A program made the translations under genes and the position numbers. This document shows, in pieces, positions 8,259 to 16,560 of a DNA stretch of 25,619 nucleotides (positions are counted from its first letter, which is position 1; each line of letters starts with the position of its first letter). Under the pieces are notes generated by a model. It was not told the origin of the DNA and did not search any database. It was given only the letters and a program-made list of their open reading frames with translations. The DNA lies in the NCBI GenBank assembly GCA_964405265.1, contig CAYONC010000019.1, positions 1 through 25,619 of the forward strand. Reading direction: 5' to 3'. The stretch comes from Eshraghiella sp964405265. Lineage in GTDB: Bacteria > Bacillota > Clostridia > Lachnospirales > Lachnospiraceae.

Positions 8259-9380
8259 TTAATTCTGATACACCCCGCATATTTCCTTTCCTATGGTTTC
8301 CCACGACAGTCTTACCATCAAATCATCTCGTCCTGCTTTTCCAAACTCACTTATTTTTTCCGGATTATCCAAATACCAGTTTAATGCCTCGGCATATTCA
8401 TCTGAATTACCCGCCTCAACCAAAAGCCCTGTTTCCATGTTCTTAATAACGTTCAAAAACTCTCCTTCAGTTGTCGCAACAACAGGTTTTTCATATGCAT
8501 AAGCCAATAAAACGACTCCGCTCTGATATATTTGGCGGTATGGCAACGCTACAATATCACTTGCATTAAAAAAGTATTTAATTTCCGAATCGTCAATAAA
8601 TCTTATCTGCTTAAGAATATATTCCTCTAACCCAAGCTCTTTAATCATGTCATCATATACCCGGAAATCGTCCTTCCATACCTTTCCTGCAATAACACAC
8701 AGAACATCTTTATGCTTTTCTATAACCTGTGGAAGCGATTTTATAAGTACATCAACACCCTTGACCTTTTTTATCTGTCCAAAGAAAAGTATTACTTTTT
8801 TATCCATAGGTATGTTTAATATTTTTCTGCTTTCTTCCATGGTTGCCTTTTCGGCATATTCCATATAATGTCCATGAGGAATATATGAAATATTCTCAGC
8901 ATCAACCTTAAACTCTTCCACTAATGTCTTTATGTTCATCTTTGCCTGAGTAACTACATGGTCAGCATGTCTGTATATTTCTTTATGATAATGGAAATCA
9001 TAAAATTTTTTGTTAAAAGGAAGCAAATCATGAATGGTTGTTACTACCTTAATACCTTTTTTTCTTAGTTTTTTATGGAAAAAATAATCCAGAGGAGAAA
9101 AGATATACCATTGCACATGTACAACATCAATTTTATTATCCACACAGTACTCATATACTCTTTTCCAGCTTTTATTATAGCTTCTGACTTTATTAATCAG
9201 TCCTTTGGTTTTGCTGTAATTATAAAACAAAGGCAGATACTCTGTGGAATAACCGCTTATGTTATCATCCTCTATTCCACATACAACAATATCAACACCC
9301 TGCTTCCCAACCGCTTCCGCCAATGAAAACGTATACTTATTGTTTACTTCCGGTATCTGATTTAATAATAAAACCTTCAT
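8259..9380 (-). CDS. GT4-family glycosyltransferase (GT-B fold)
   Basis: A 373-residue protein from the chosen start. The N-terminal Rossmann-like domain begins MKVLLLNQIPEVNNKYT and includes VVTTIHDLLPF. The C-terminal domain contains ILFFGQIKKVKGVD, the segment that starts the nucleotide-sugar-binding half, and YRQIYQSGVVLLAYAYEKPVVAT, which replaces the EGFGLxxLEAMA motif of classical members. Acceptor and donor are unknown; GDP-heptose or dTDP-sugar donors made by the locus are candidates. The frame is open seven codons further upstream, but MKVLLL starts exactly at the overlap TAATG with the SDR gene and has GGAGAAAGG before it, so the shorter start is used. Confidence 0.88.
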   Translation of the reverse strand: MKVLLLNQIPEVNNKYTFSLAEAVGKQGVDIVVCGIEDDNISGYSTEYLPLFYNYSKTKGLINKVRSYNKSWKRVYEYCVDNKIDVVHVQWYIFSPLDYFFHKKLRKKGIKVVTTIHDLLPFNKKFYDFHYHKEIYRHADHVVTQAKMNIKTLVEEFKVDAENISYIPHGHYMEYAEKATMEESRKILNIPMDKKVILFFGQIKKVKGVDVLIKSLPQVIEKHKDVLCVIAGKVWKDDFRVYDDMIKELGLEEYILKQIRFIDDSEIKYFFNASDIVALPYRQIYQSGVVLLAYAYEKPVVATTEGEFLNVIKNMETGLLVEAGNSDEYAEALNWYLDNPEKISEFGKAGRDDLMVRLSWETIGKEICGVYQN

Positions 9381-10348
9381 TATTTTAAAACCTTTCTCCA
9401 ATAGGCTATCATCTCCCTTACGGTCTGACTGAGTGGTATCTGCTGTTTCCAGCCTGTATCGTTCTTCAGTTTTGTTACATCCCCAATTATTATTTTTTCG
9501 TCCGTAGGTCTTAACAGACTTTCATCTACAGACAATTCAAACTTTATTCCAATTTCGTTCTCAATAGCCTCAATTATCTCTTTAATCTGATATGCTTTCT
9601 CTGATGAAATATTATATGCTTCACCATACCTGCCCTTCTTTGCCAGTAACCTCAATGCACTGATCAAATCCTTAAAGTCCATTATGGCTCTCTTTGTCTC
9701 AATATTCCCCACCCTGAGTACAGGTCTGTCCGTTCCTGATTTTTCCTGTTCAACGGCACGCTTTGTAAAGTCTGATGTAACATCATTCACTTTTCTTGTT
9801 CCCGTTGTATTAAAGATTCTTGCTCTTATGGATTTAATACCGTCATTAACATAATACTGATGAGCGAGCAAATCCTGTCCAACCTTACTCACTCCGTACG
9901 GATGAAGCGGCAAAAGTTCCGCGTTTTCACTGACTTTCGGTTCCGACAGCCTGTCAAGTGTTGCCCCATATTCTGCACTTGAACATGCAACCACAACAAC
10001 AGGATCATATTCAGAATTAATACGCCTTGCTTTTTTTACAGCCTCAAATATGGCAACCGTACCGTTAATATTGGTATCTATCGTTTCGTACGGTCTGTCC
10101 CACGAAACAGTCGGATAACTCTGTGCCGCAAGATGATATATTTCATCAGGCATATAATCTGTCAGTATTTTTTCTACGCCCGACGGATATCTTACATCAC
10201 ATTCTATCATTTTTATACCGGAATCCAACTCAGTAATATCTGTAGTAGGCTTATAATATGTTCCGACTACGTCTGTTCCTTTTTCATGCATCATTTCTAC
10301 CATATGCGAACCAACCATTCCGCCGGCTCCAGTAACTAATACCTTCAT
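9380..10348 (-). CDS. GDP-sugar SDR, RMD-like (GDP-4-keto-6-deoxy sugar reductase / GDP-mannose 4,6-dehydratase superfamily)
   Basis: A 322-residue extended SDR. A TGAGGMVG Rossmann motif lies at the N-terminus, SSAEYG at 123-128, HPYGVSK with Tyr151 and Lys155, VGNIETKRAIMDF near 214-226, and LRPTDEK then TGWKQQIPL in the C-terminus. These blocks resemble GDP-6-deoxy-D-lyxo-4-hexulose reductase (RMD) more than GMD. In particular, the Glu two residues before Tyr-Gly that dehydratases use is replaced by Ala125. Placement directly after the GDP-heptose genes suggests it acts on a GDP-linked manno-heptose or mannose derivative. Dehydratase activity cannot be excluded. Start: AGGAGG upstream. Its stop overlaps the GT4 start by one base. 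Confidence 0.82.
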   Translation of the reverse strand: MKVLVTGAGGMVGSHMVEMMHEKGTDVVGTYYKPTTDITELDSGIKMIECDVRYPSGVEKILTDYMPDEIYHLAAQSYPTVSWDRPYETIDTNINGTVAIFEAVKKARRINSEYDPVVVVACSSAEYGATLDRLSEPKVSENAELLPLHPYGVSKVGQDLLAHQYYVNDGIKSIRARIFNTTGTRKVNDVTSDFTKRAVEQEKSGTDRPVLRVGNIETKRAIMDFKDLISALRLLAKKGRYGEAYNISSEKAYQIKEIIEAIENEIGIKFELSVDESLLRPTDEKIIIGDVTKLKNDTGWKQQIPLSQTVREMIAYWRKVLK

Positions 10349-10369
10349 AAATTCCTCCTGCAGTTAATC

Positions 10370-11026
10370 TCATTTACCAAAAAACTTATCTTCAAGCATC
10401 ATACACCAGCAATGATATATCGGAAGATGTAATTCCTGTATCATATATGTTTCCGTTTCAGGTACTTTTACGGAAACATCTGCCATTTTTCCTAATTTCC
10501 CTCCGGAGGCTCCTGTAAGTCCCAGAATTTTTACGCCCATTGCTCTTGCAACAACTGTCGCATTTATAATATTTTCGCTGTTACCTGACGTTGATATTCC
10601 AAGAAACACATCGCCTTTCCGTCCAAACCCGTATAATTGCTGTGCAAACACACCATATCCGTCAACATCATTTATATACGCTGTAGACAACGCTTCATGT
10701 GCCACTAATGGAATTGCAGTAAGTGAACATTCAAGATTTTTAGCCAATTTTTCTCCCAAAACGCTGTCCGCTTCAATAAGTTTATCCGCAAATTCTTTAC
10801 TGACAGGTCTTGGCAGCTTAAACCTTTTCATCAATTCTCCTGCTATATGCTCTGAATCAGCCGCCGATCCGCCATTCCCGGCGATTAAAAGCTTCCCTCC
10901 CCCTGTATAACATTCCTCCATAAGCAGATATCCTTTTATTATATTCTCCTCAATCGAAGCAAGGACCGGATACCTTTTAAGCAAAAGCTCCACATGCTTA
11001 TACAATCTTTGTTCTAATTTATACAT
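10370..11026 (-). CDS. gmhA: Sedoheptulose-7-phosphate isomerase
   Basis: A 218-residue SIS-domain protein. The hallmark IAGNGGSAADSEHIAGEL (about 48-65) carries the active-site glutamate, GISTSGNSENI forms the phosphate-binding loop, and QELHLPIYH near the C-terminus carries the histidine of the GmhA active site. It converts sedoheptulose 7-phosphate to D-glycero-D-manno-heptose 7-phosphate, the first step of both ADP- and GDP-heptose routes. It is slightly longer than the roughly 190-residue E. coli enzyme. The gene overlaps the guanylyltransferase-HAD gene by 8 bases, indicating coupled translation, and the kinase lies two genes upstream. AGAGGT precedes the start. Confidence 0.93.
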   Translation of the reverse strand: MYKLEQRLYKHVELLLKRYPVLASIEENIIKGYLLMEECYTGGGKLLIAGNGGSAADSEHIAGELMKRFKLPRPVSKEFADKLIEADSVLGEKLAKNLECSLTAIPLVAHEALSTAYINDVDGYGVFAQQLYGFGRKGDVFLGISTSGNSENIINATVVARAMGVKILGLTGASGGKLGKMADVSVKVPETETYMIQELHLPIYHCWCMMLEDKFFGK

Positions 11027-12281
11027 TATCCGTACCTCTAATAATATTATTCGTTACAAATTCTTTTAAGTTCATGTAATCTTTTCCTAACTGTATACTT
11101 TTACAGCCTGCCGCTTTCCCGGCTTCATAATCGTTTTCACCATCACCAACCATCCATGATCCTGATAAATCAATATTAAAATCTTCAGCCGCCTTAATCA
11201 GCATGCCCGGCTTCGGTTTTCTGCATTCACATTCAATTTTTAAATCTGCTATTTCTCCATCATACCCTTTGTGCGGATGATGAGGGCAAAAATAAACCGC
11301 ATCAACATATGCACCCTCTTTTCCAAGCAGCGTTTCCATTTTATCATGAATATCCCCCAGTTCCCGGTATGTTACTTCTCCTCTTGCAATTACGGGCTGA
11401 TTTGTGACAACAATGGCAAGATACCCTGATTTATTTATAATTTTAATTGCTTCTGCCACTCCATCAAGCAATTCAAATTCCTCCGGTTTTCTTAGGAAAC
11501 CTACGTATCTGTTAATTGTACCGTCCCTGTCAATAAAAACAGCTTTCTGCTTATTGGCAAGATTCTTATTCTTTACGATTCCCGCCACAAAGTCCTCAGT
11601 TACGCTTTTATATCTCTCAGGGGTTCCCATATCCTTAACATATTCCGGACTGTCATAGACATACATCTTCCCCGTCCCTGCTAATGGTTTAAGAATTTGT
11701 CTGTCCAAATCCACCTTATCCGAATCCGTATCCACATCCAAAGCTTCGGGTGATATCACATGAAGTCCTGCATTTACACGGTTTCTGTAATATTCAGGTC
11801 TGTTATCCTCTTTTGTAAGCCAGCTCATTACCATTCCGTTATCATCTGCAATTATAAGTCCGCTGTCATACGGATGATCATTGGGATGAGTAAATAATGT
11901 TACTAATCCGCCTTTTTTATTATGATATTCCACAAACCTGTTAAAATCAATGTCAAACACTGCATCTGCATTTAAAAGCAAAAAATCTTCCGTAAGCCTG
12001 TCCCTTAATTTTAAAAGTGCCCCTGCATTTCCAAGAGGTTCCTTCTCATAGAAATACTCTATATTTACGCCAAATGGTTCTCCGTTTCCAAAATAATCCA
12101 TAATCACACTTCCAAGGTGACTAACGGTTATAATTATGTCATCAAATCCCTGTTTTCTCAAGCATTCTATTTCATGTTCAAGAACCGGCTTTCCATCTAT
12201 TTTTATCATAGGCTTCGGAATATCTTTTGCCACCGAAGATATTCTCGTTCCTTTTCCGCCTGCCATTATAACTGCTTTCAT
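11019..12281 (-). CDS. Fused D-glycero-D-manno-heptose 1-phosphate guanylyltransferase (HddC) and heptose bisphosphate phosphatase (GmhB)
   Basis: A 420-residue two-domain protein. Residues 1 to about 235 are a sugar-phosphate nucleotidyltransferase, with MAGGKGTR at the N-terminus, Lys23, and NADAVFDID carrying the metal-binding Asp. Residues about 245-405 are a HAD phosphatase of the GmhB type, with DRDGT (Asp251, Asp253), TNQ, zinc ligands Cys332/His334 and Cys351/Cys353, and GDGENDYEAG. The fusion would remove the 7-phosphate from heptose 1,7-bisphosphate and then attach GMP from GTP. In Aneurinibacillus thermoaerophilus these two steps are separate proteins. GDP specificity is inferred from the adjacent hddA kinase and RMD-like gene. 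AGAGGT precedes the start. Confidence 0.9.
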   Translation of the reverse strand: MKAVIMAGGKGTRISSVAKDIPKPMIKIDGKPVLEHEIECLRKQGFDDIIITVSHLGSVIMDYFGNGEPFGVNIEYFYEKEPLGNAGALLKLRDRLTEDFLLLNADAVFDIDFNRFVEYHNKKGGLVTLFTHPNDHPYDSGLIIADDNGMVMSWLTKEDNRPEYYRNRVNAGLHVISPEALDVDTDSDKVDLDRQILKPLAGTGKMYVYDSPEYVKDMGTPERYKSVTEDFVAGIVKNKNLANKQKAVFIDRDGTINRYVGFLRKPEEFELLDGVAEAIKIINKSGYLAIVVTNQPVIARGEVTYRELGDIHDKMETLLGKEGAYVDAVYFCPHHPHKGYDGEIADLKIECECRKPKPGMLIKAAEDFNIDLSGSWMVGDGENDYEAGKAAGCKSIQLGKDYMNLKEFVTNNIIRGTDNV

Positions 12282-12297
12282 TTATTTGATACCTCTT

Positions 12298-13299
12298 TTA
12301 AACTATCGGCTCATAATTTTCCGGTGTATAATGTATAACTCTTGTTCCGCCATTTTCAAATTCAAATGGTACATACAGCAAATCTGACATTGCTTCCTTT
12401 ACTGCATCCTGATAATCCGGCTCCACATAAAAGACAATGAACCCTCCTCCACCGGCTCCGAGTAATTTACCACCTGTTGCTCCGGCAGAAATCCCCTTGG
12501 CATATAAGGTATCAATAGCATCAGTGGATACGGCGGCTCCCGTCTGTCTCTTAAGCTTCCATGTATGATCAAGCAGTCGTCCAAACTCTGACAGACTGTC
12601 AGCGCTTTCCGTCAATGCTTTTTCTGCTTCATCTACTAATGTAAGCATCTCTTTTAATTGAGAGGTTTTATCCTGTCTTCCTTGAGCATTTGCTTTTTGA
12701 ACATCCGAAGAAAACCTTGTAAATCCCGTAAAAAACATCATCAGATTTTTATTAAGAGTTTTCTTTTTCTCAGGAGAAATTATCACCGGTAACACTTCAT
12801 AACCGTCAGCGTTAAAATTAATCCTGTTAAATCCACCATATGAAGCGGCAACCTGATCCTGCCAGCCCCCTGCCTCTTTACATAATACTCTTTCAAGATA
12901 TATAGCCTCATCTGCCAATTTCTTTTTATCAGCATATTTCCCTTTTAATGCGTAAAATGCATTAAGCATGCCAACAGCAAAAGAACTGCTTGTCCCAAGC
13001 CCTGAACGTGCCGGTAAATCAGCCTCATAAGTCAGTCTCATTTCATGCATATCAAGCATCTTCATGGCATTTCTTATTGCCGGATGCCGGATTTCATCCA
13101 CGGAATTAACTTTTTCTGTTTTGGAATACGTCAGCTCGCTGGAATAATCAAAAAACCTTGGCAAATGACGAACATTCACATAACAGTACTTATCAAACGT
13201 CGTTGACAATACCGAACCACCATATTCTCTGAAAAATTCTTCCATATCGGTTCCACCGCCGAAGAAAGACATGCGAAAAGGCGTCTTGGTAATAATCAT
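12298..13299 (-). CDS. hddA: D-glycero-alpha-D-manno-heptose 7-phosphate kinase
   Basis: A 333-residue GHMP kinase. The N-terminal ITKTPFRMSFFGGGTD, the ATP-binding LPARSGLGTSSS (95-106) and the C-terminal GGKLLGAGGGGF motif are all present, and length matches the roughly 340-residue HddA family. It phosphorylates D-glycero-D-manno-heptose 7-phosphate at the anomeric position to the alpha-1,7-bisphosphate. The next gene encodes the phosphatase and guanylyltransferase and the following one GmhA, so all four steps to GDP-heptose are contiguous. AAGGAGA precedes the start. L-fucose kinase-like GHMP enzymes are the nearest alternative, but the neighbours settle it. Confidence 0.92.
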   Translation of the reverse strand: MIITKTPFRMSFFGGGTDMEEFFREYGGSVLSTTFDKYCYVNVRHLPRFFDYSSELTYSKTEKVNSVDEIRHPAIRNAMKMLDMHEMRLTYEADLPARSGLGTSSSFAVGMLNAFYALKGKYADKKKLADEAIYLERVLCKEAGGWQDQVAASYGGFNRINFNADGYEVLPVIISPEKKKTLNKNLMMFFTGFTRFSSDVQKANAQGRQDKTSQLKEMLTLVDEAEKALTESADSLSEFGRLLDHTWKLKRQTGAAVSTDAIDTLYAKGISAGATGGKLLGAGGGGFIVFYVEPDYQDAVKEAMSDLLYVPFEFENGGTRVIHYTPENYEPIV

Positions 13300-13332
13300 A
13301 TCAGTCTGTCTCCTTAAATAATATCGTATTTG

Positions 13333-14352
13333 TTACCTGTTTCCGTACATTTTCTCATAGTAGTTCCGGTACTCGCCTGAAATAATGGTCTCCCACCATT
13401 CCCTGTTATCAAGATACCACTGAATTGTCTTCTTGATTCCGTCGGCAAACTTTGTCTCAGGAAGCCATCCGAGCTCGTTGTGAATTTTGGTAGGATCTAT
13501 TGCATAACGCATATCATGCCCCTTCCTGTCCGTAACATAGGTTATAAGGCTCTCCGGCTTACCAAGCTCCCTGCATATAATCTTAACGATATCTATATTC
13601 TTCATTTCATTGTGTCCGCCGATATTATATACCTCGCCGACCCTTCCGTTGTGGATAATAAGATCAATCGCCTTGCAGTGGTCCTCAACATACAGCCAGT
13701 CACGGACGTTAAGACCCTCACCGTATACAGGAAGCGGCTTATCATTAAGTGCATTGGCTATCATAAGAGGTATCAGCTTCTCAGGAAAATGATACGGTCC
13801 GTAATTGTTGGAGCAGCGGCTTATCGTTACCGGAAGCCCGTATGTCCTGTGGTATGCAAGAACCAGAAGGTCAGCACCTGCCTTTGATGAACTGTAAGGA
13901 CTGCTTGTATGAATCGGTGTCTCTTCCGTGAAAAACAAATCCGGTCTGTCTAACGGCAGATCTCCGTATACCTCATCCGTGGATACCTGATGGTATCTCT
14001 GTATTCCGTATTTGCGGCACGCATCCATCAGGACTGCCGTGCCCTTAATGTTGGTATCAAGGAACACCTCCGGATTCTCTATTGAACGGTCAACATGACT
14101 TTCTGCCGCAAAATTCACAACCATATCCGGATGTTCCTCTTCAAAAAGTCTGTATACAGCTTCCCTGTCCGTAATGGATTCCTTAACAAATCTGAAATTC
14201 GGATTGTCCATTACCGGTGCAAGCGTTGAAAGGTTGCCTGCATAAGTGAGACAGTCAAGACATATTATCCTGTAATCCGGATATTTCTTAAGCATATGAA
14301 ATACAAAATTACTTCCTATAAAACCTGCTCCGCCTGTTACTATAATGTTCAT
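13333..14352 (-). CDS. rfbB: dTDP-glucose 4,6-dehydratase
   Basis: A 339-residue extended SDR with the full set of family motifs: GGAGFIGSN at the N-terminus, AAESHVDRSI, the dehydratase triad STDEVYG, and YSSSK. It removes water from dTDP-glucose to give dTDP-4-keto-6-deoxyglucose. AAGGAGAAAG precedes the start. It follows rfbA by 20 bases. No rfbC epimerase or rfbD reductase is adjacent, so the end product of the dTDP branch cannot be read from this window. Composition is clearly richer in G+C than the distal genes. Confidence 0.97.
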   Translation of the reverse strand: MNIIVTGGAGFIGSNFVFHMLKKYPDYRIICLDCLTYAGNLSTLAPVMDNPNFRFVKESITDREAVYRLFEEEHPDMVVNFAAESHVDRSIENPEVFLDTNIKGTAVLMDACRKYGIQRYHQVSTDEVYGDLPLDRPDLFFTEETPIHTSSPYSSSKAGADLLVLAYHRTYGLPVTISRCSNNYGPYHFPEKLIPLMIANALNDKPLPVYGEGLNVRDWLYVEDHCKAIDLIIHNGRVGEVYNIGGHNEMKNIDIVKIICRELGKPESLITYVTDRKGHDMRYAIDPTKIHNELGWLPETKFADGIKKTIQWYLDNREWWETIISGEYRNYYEKMYGNR

Positions 14353-14372
14353 TGTTATCTTTCTCCTTAAAA

Positions 14373-15269
14373 TTAATGTAATGCGTCTATATATTTGCCA
14401 TCAAGCACGTCCTTAAGATACTGTCCGTATTGATTTTTCTTAAGCTCTTCATATACCTCAAGCACGTCTTCCCTGCTTATCCAGCCGTTAAGATATGCTA
14501 TCTCCTCAAGACATGCTATTTTACGGTGCTGATGCGTCTCCACCGTCTTAACGAAATTGGTTGCCTCAACAAGACTCTCATGTGTTCCGGTGTCAAGCCA
14601 TGTAAAGCCCTGTCCCAAAAGCTCCACGTTAAGGCTTCCCTTATCAAGATATATACGGTTGAGATCCGTTATCTCAAGCTCGCCCCTTGCTGACGGTCTG
14701 AGATTCTTAGCATATTCCACAACCCTGTTGTCATAAAAATACAGTCCTGTAACGCAGTAATTGCTCTTAGGCTTCTCAGGCTTCTCCTCTATTGAAACAG
14801 CTCTTCCGTCAGAATCAAATTCCACTATGCCGAATCTCTCAGGGTCCTCAACATAATATCCGAATACCGTCGCACCCCTGCCGCTCTCTGCATTGTCTAC
14901 GGCAGCCTTCAGCCTCTTCTTCAGTCCGTGTCCGGAAAATATATTATCGCCCAGTACCATTGCAACGGTATCATTCCCAATGAATTTCTCACCTATAACA
15001 AAAGCCTGTGCAAGTCCGTCCGGTGACGGCTGAACCTCATAAGACAGATTCACGCCGAACTGATGTCCGTCTCCTAACAGGTCATGAAAACGCGGCGTAT
15101 CCTGCGGAGTTGATATTATAAGTATATCCCTTATCCCGGCGTTCATAAGCACCGACATAGGATAATATATCATTGGTTTATCATAAATTGGCAATAATTG
15201 CTTGGATGTAACCTTGGTAAGAGGATACAGCCTCGTTCCCGAGCCCCCTGCTAAAATAATTCCTTTCAT
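14373..15269 (-). CDS. rfbA: Glucose-1-phosphate thymidylyltransferase
   Basis: A 298-residue protein with the signature GIILAGGSGTRLYPLT, KQLLPIYDKPMIYYP, VLGDNIFSGHG and EEKPEKPKSNY. Length and sequence are those of standard RmlA. It makes dTDP-glucose from dTTP and glucose 1-phosphate. It is the first gene of unit B: a promoter lies about 60-90 bases upstream and an AGGAGG (15275-15280) is well placed. The gene upstream is separated from it by a strong terminator. Confidence 0.97.
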   Translation of the reverse strand: MKGIILAGGSGTRLYPLTKVTSKQLLPIYDKPMIYYPMSVLMNAGIRDILIISTPQDTPRFHDLLGDGHQFGVNLSYEVQPSPDGLAQAFVIGEKFIGNDTVAMVLGDNIFSGHGLKKRLKAAVDNAESGRGATVFGYYVEDPERFGIVEFDSDGRAVSIEEKPEKPKSNYCVTGLYFYDNRVVEYAKNLRPSARGELEITDLNRIYLDKGSLNVELLGQGFTWLDTGTHESLVEATNFVKTVETHQHRKIACLEEIAYLNGWISREDVLEVYEELKKNQYGQYLKDVLDGKYIDALH

Positions 15270-15331
15270 ATAAGCCTCCTGAATCTGTATTTAAGCATAA
15301 TCCACCTATTATTTTCTATATAATAATTTTG

Positions 15332-15360
15332 ATTTTATCACATTTAAAATTACTTTACAA
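15332..15360 (-). promoter_or_regulatory. Sigma-A-type promoter for unit B (rfbA onward)
   Basis: On the minus strand TTGTAA (15355-15360) is followed after 17 bases by TAAAAT (15332-15337), preceded by TGA, an extended -10. It lies just downstream of the unit A terminator and upstream of rfbA with an untranslated leader of about 55 bases. Spacing and the extended -10 make this the best promoter in the window. Confidence 0.65.
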
Positions 15361-15362
15361 CC

Positions 15363-15405
15363 AAAAATACGGAGCTCACCGCATATTCATGCAGTAAGTT
15401 CCGTA
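15363..15405 (-). terminator. Rho-independent terminator after unit A
   Basis: Read on the minus strand, TACGGA pairs with TCCGTA and CTTACTGCAT pairs with ATGCGGTGAG (two G-T pairs), around a 4-nt loop with one internal mismatch. The stem is followed by TTTTT (plus-strand AAAAA at 15363-15367). It begins 6 bases after the stop of the IspD/TarI-like gene. It separates unit A from rfbA. Confidence 0.85.
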
Positions 15406-15410
15406 CTTTT

Positions 15411-16127
15411 CTAAATACCGAATATCTGACGGTTTTCCATGGCTTCGTAAAGTGCCCGGAATATGTAATAATCCGCGGGCTCAGTTATTTTTATGTTATA
15501 GCCCGTGCTCTTTACCATGTGCATTTTCACATTATATATGCTGCACAGATGAGATGAATCTATGCTTTTGACATTATCCCTTGCCGCACGTTCATGAAGC
15601 TCCATGATGTCGCCATAGTAAAATGCCTGTGGTGCCTTAGCCACATACATCTCGCTTCTCGGCGGAATGTCCGTTATCGTTCCCGCATTGTTGCTTCTTA
15701 CGACGCTTTCTTTGGCAGCTTCGGCTGTAATTGCATTTCCGAATTTTTTTACCGACTCTATGTTCTGTGAAATCAGCTCCTCCGTTATAAGCGGACGCAC
15801 GCCGTCATGTATCAGTACAATGTCATCACCGGCACATATGTCTTTCATGGCACACAGCCCGTTATATATGGAATCATGTCCGGTTTCACCACCCGGTACA
15901 ATTTTTACCGTCTTGTTGATTTCATACCTTCGTATCAGCTTCTTCAGCTCATCAATCCATTCTTCAAGACATACAATAACTATTGAATCCACATCAGGAT
16001 GTATTTCAAAATGCTCCAGCGTATATATGATTATGGGTTTGCCGTGCATTTCAAGAAACTGCTTGGGTTTTGAGCGGGTATTCATCCTTATTCCCGTACC
16101 GCCCGCAAATACAAGTGCTGTTGTCAT
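15411..16127 (-). CDS. IspD/TarI-family cytidylyltransferase
   Basis: A 238-residue nucleotidyltransferase with AGGTGIRM, SKPKQFLEMHGKPI, HDGVRPL and KITEPADYY, the pattern shared by IspD (methylerythritol 4-phosphate) and TarI (ribitol 5-phosphate) enzymes. Placement next to a TagD-like cytidylyltransferase and below a CDP-polyol phosphotransferase-like gene favours activation of a polyol phosphate or related compound to a CDP derivative for a surface polymer, not isoprenoid synthesis. No TarJ-type reductase for ribitol 5-phosphate is adjacent, so the substrate is open. GGAGGA precedes the start. The gene ends unit A, with a terminator 6 bases after its stop. Confidence 0.85.
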   Translation of the reverse strand: MTTALVFAGGTGIRMNTRSKPKQFLEMHGKPIIIYTLEHFEIHPDVDSIVIVCLEEWIDELKKLIRRYEINKTVKIVPGGETGHDSIYNGLCAMKDICAGDDIVLIHDGVRPLITEELISQNIESVKKFGNAITAEAAKESVVRSNNAGTITDIPPRSEMYVAKAPQAFYYGDIMELHERAARDNVKSIDSSHLCSIYNVKMHMVKSTGYNIKITEPADYYIFRALYEAMENRQIFGI

Positions 16128-16139
16128 ATGCTTCCTCCG

Positions 16140-16559
16140 TTAATCGTTTTCCCTGAGTTTAAGAAGTGTTTCATTAATAAGTGTGGACGAAGTTCCCTTG
16201 TAATACGGAAAATATATTATTTTTACCCCTGCTTCCTTAAACTGCTCTTCATATTTCTGCCATTTTTCCGTACCATACCAGTCATCCCCCACAAACATGA
16301 CGTCAAATTTCAGTTTTTTCCACATTTCATACTTATCCATGCTCTCCTGCGGAACAACTGCATCAACATACTTAATGTTTCTTACGATTTCCATTCTTTC
16401 TTCAAAAGGAATCACGGCTCTTTTATGCTTATAAGATACAAGCTCATCCGTCGTAACACCGACAATCAGCCTGTCGCACATTCCCTTTGCGTTTTTGAGC
16501 ATGTTAAGATGTCCCACATGAAACAAATCAAAAACACCCGTCGTATAACCTATTACCAT
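16140..16559 (-). CDS. TagD-like cytidylyltransferase (glycerol-3-phosphate cytidylyltransferase family)
   Basis: A 139-residue protein opening with IGYTTGVFDLFHVGHLNML, which contains the HxGH motif (His14, His17), and ending with GTSSTLI, a variant of the family's ISTT segment. Length fits TagD/TarD (about 130). It would use CTP to activate glycerol 3-phosphate or a similar small phosphate to its CDP form. The frame is open 60 codons upstream, but that portion is only the antisense of frame in asnB. The methionine at 16559 has GGAGG 7 bases away and starts two bases after the asnB stop. The 12-base gap to the next gene suggests one transcript. Confidence 0.9.
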   Translation of the reverse strand: MVIGYTTGVFDLFHVGHLNMLKNAKGMCDRLIVGVTTDELVSYKHKRAVIPFEERMEIVRNIKYVDAVVPQESMDKYEMWKKLKFDVMFVGDDWYGTEKWQKYEEQFKEAGVKIIYFPYYKGTSSTLINETLLKLREND

Positions 16560-16560
16560 G

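Noticed and set aside
13480..13887. Plus-strand open frame of 135 codons
   Set aside because: It is antisense to rfbB, which is intact and conserved over this stretch.
15270..15410. Invertible (phase-variable) promoter in front of rfbA
   Set aside because: No inverted repeats flank the promoter; the only inverted repeat is the terminator stem, and no recombinase is present.
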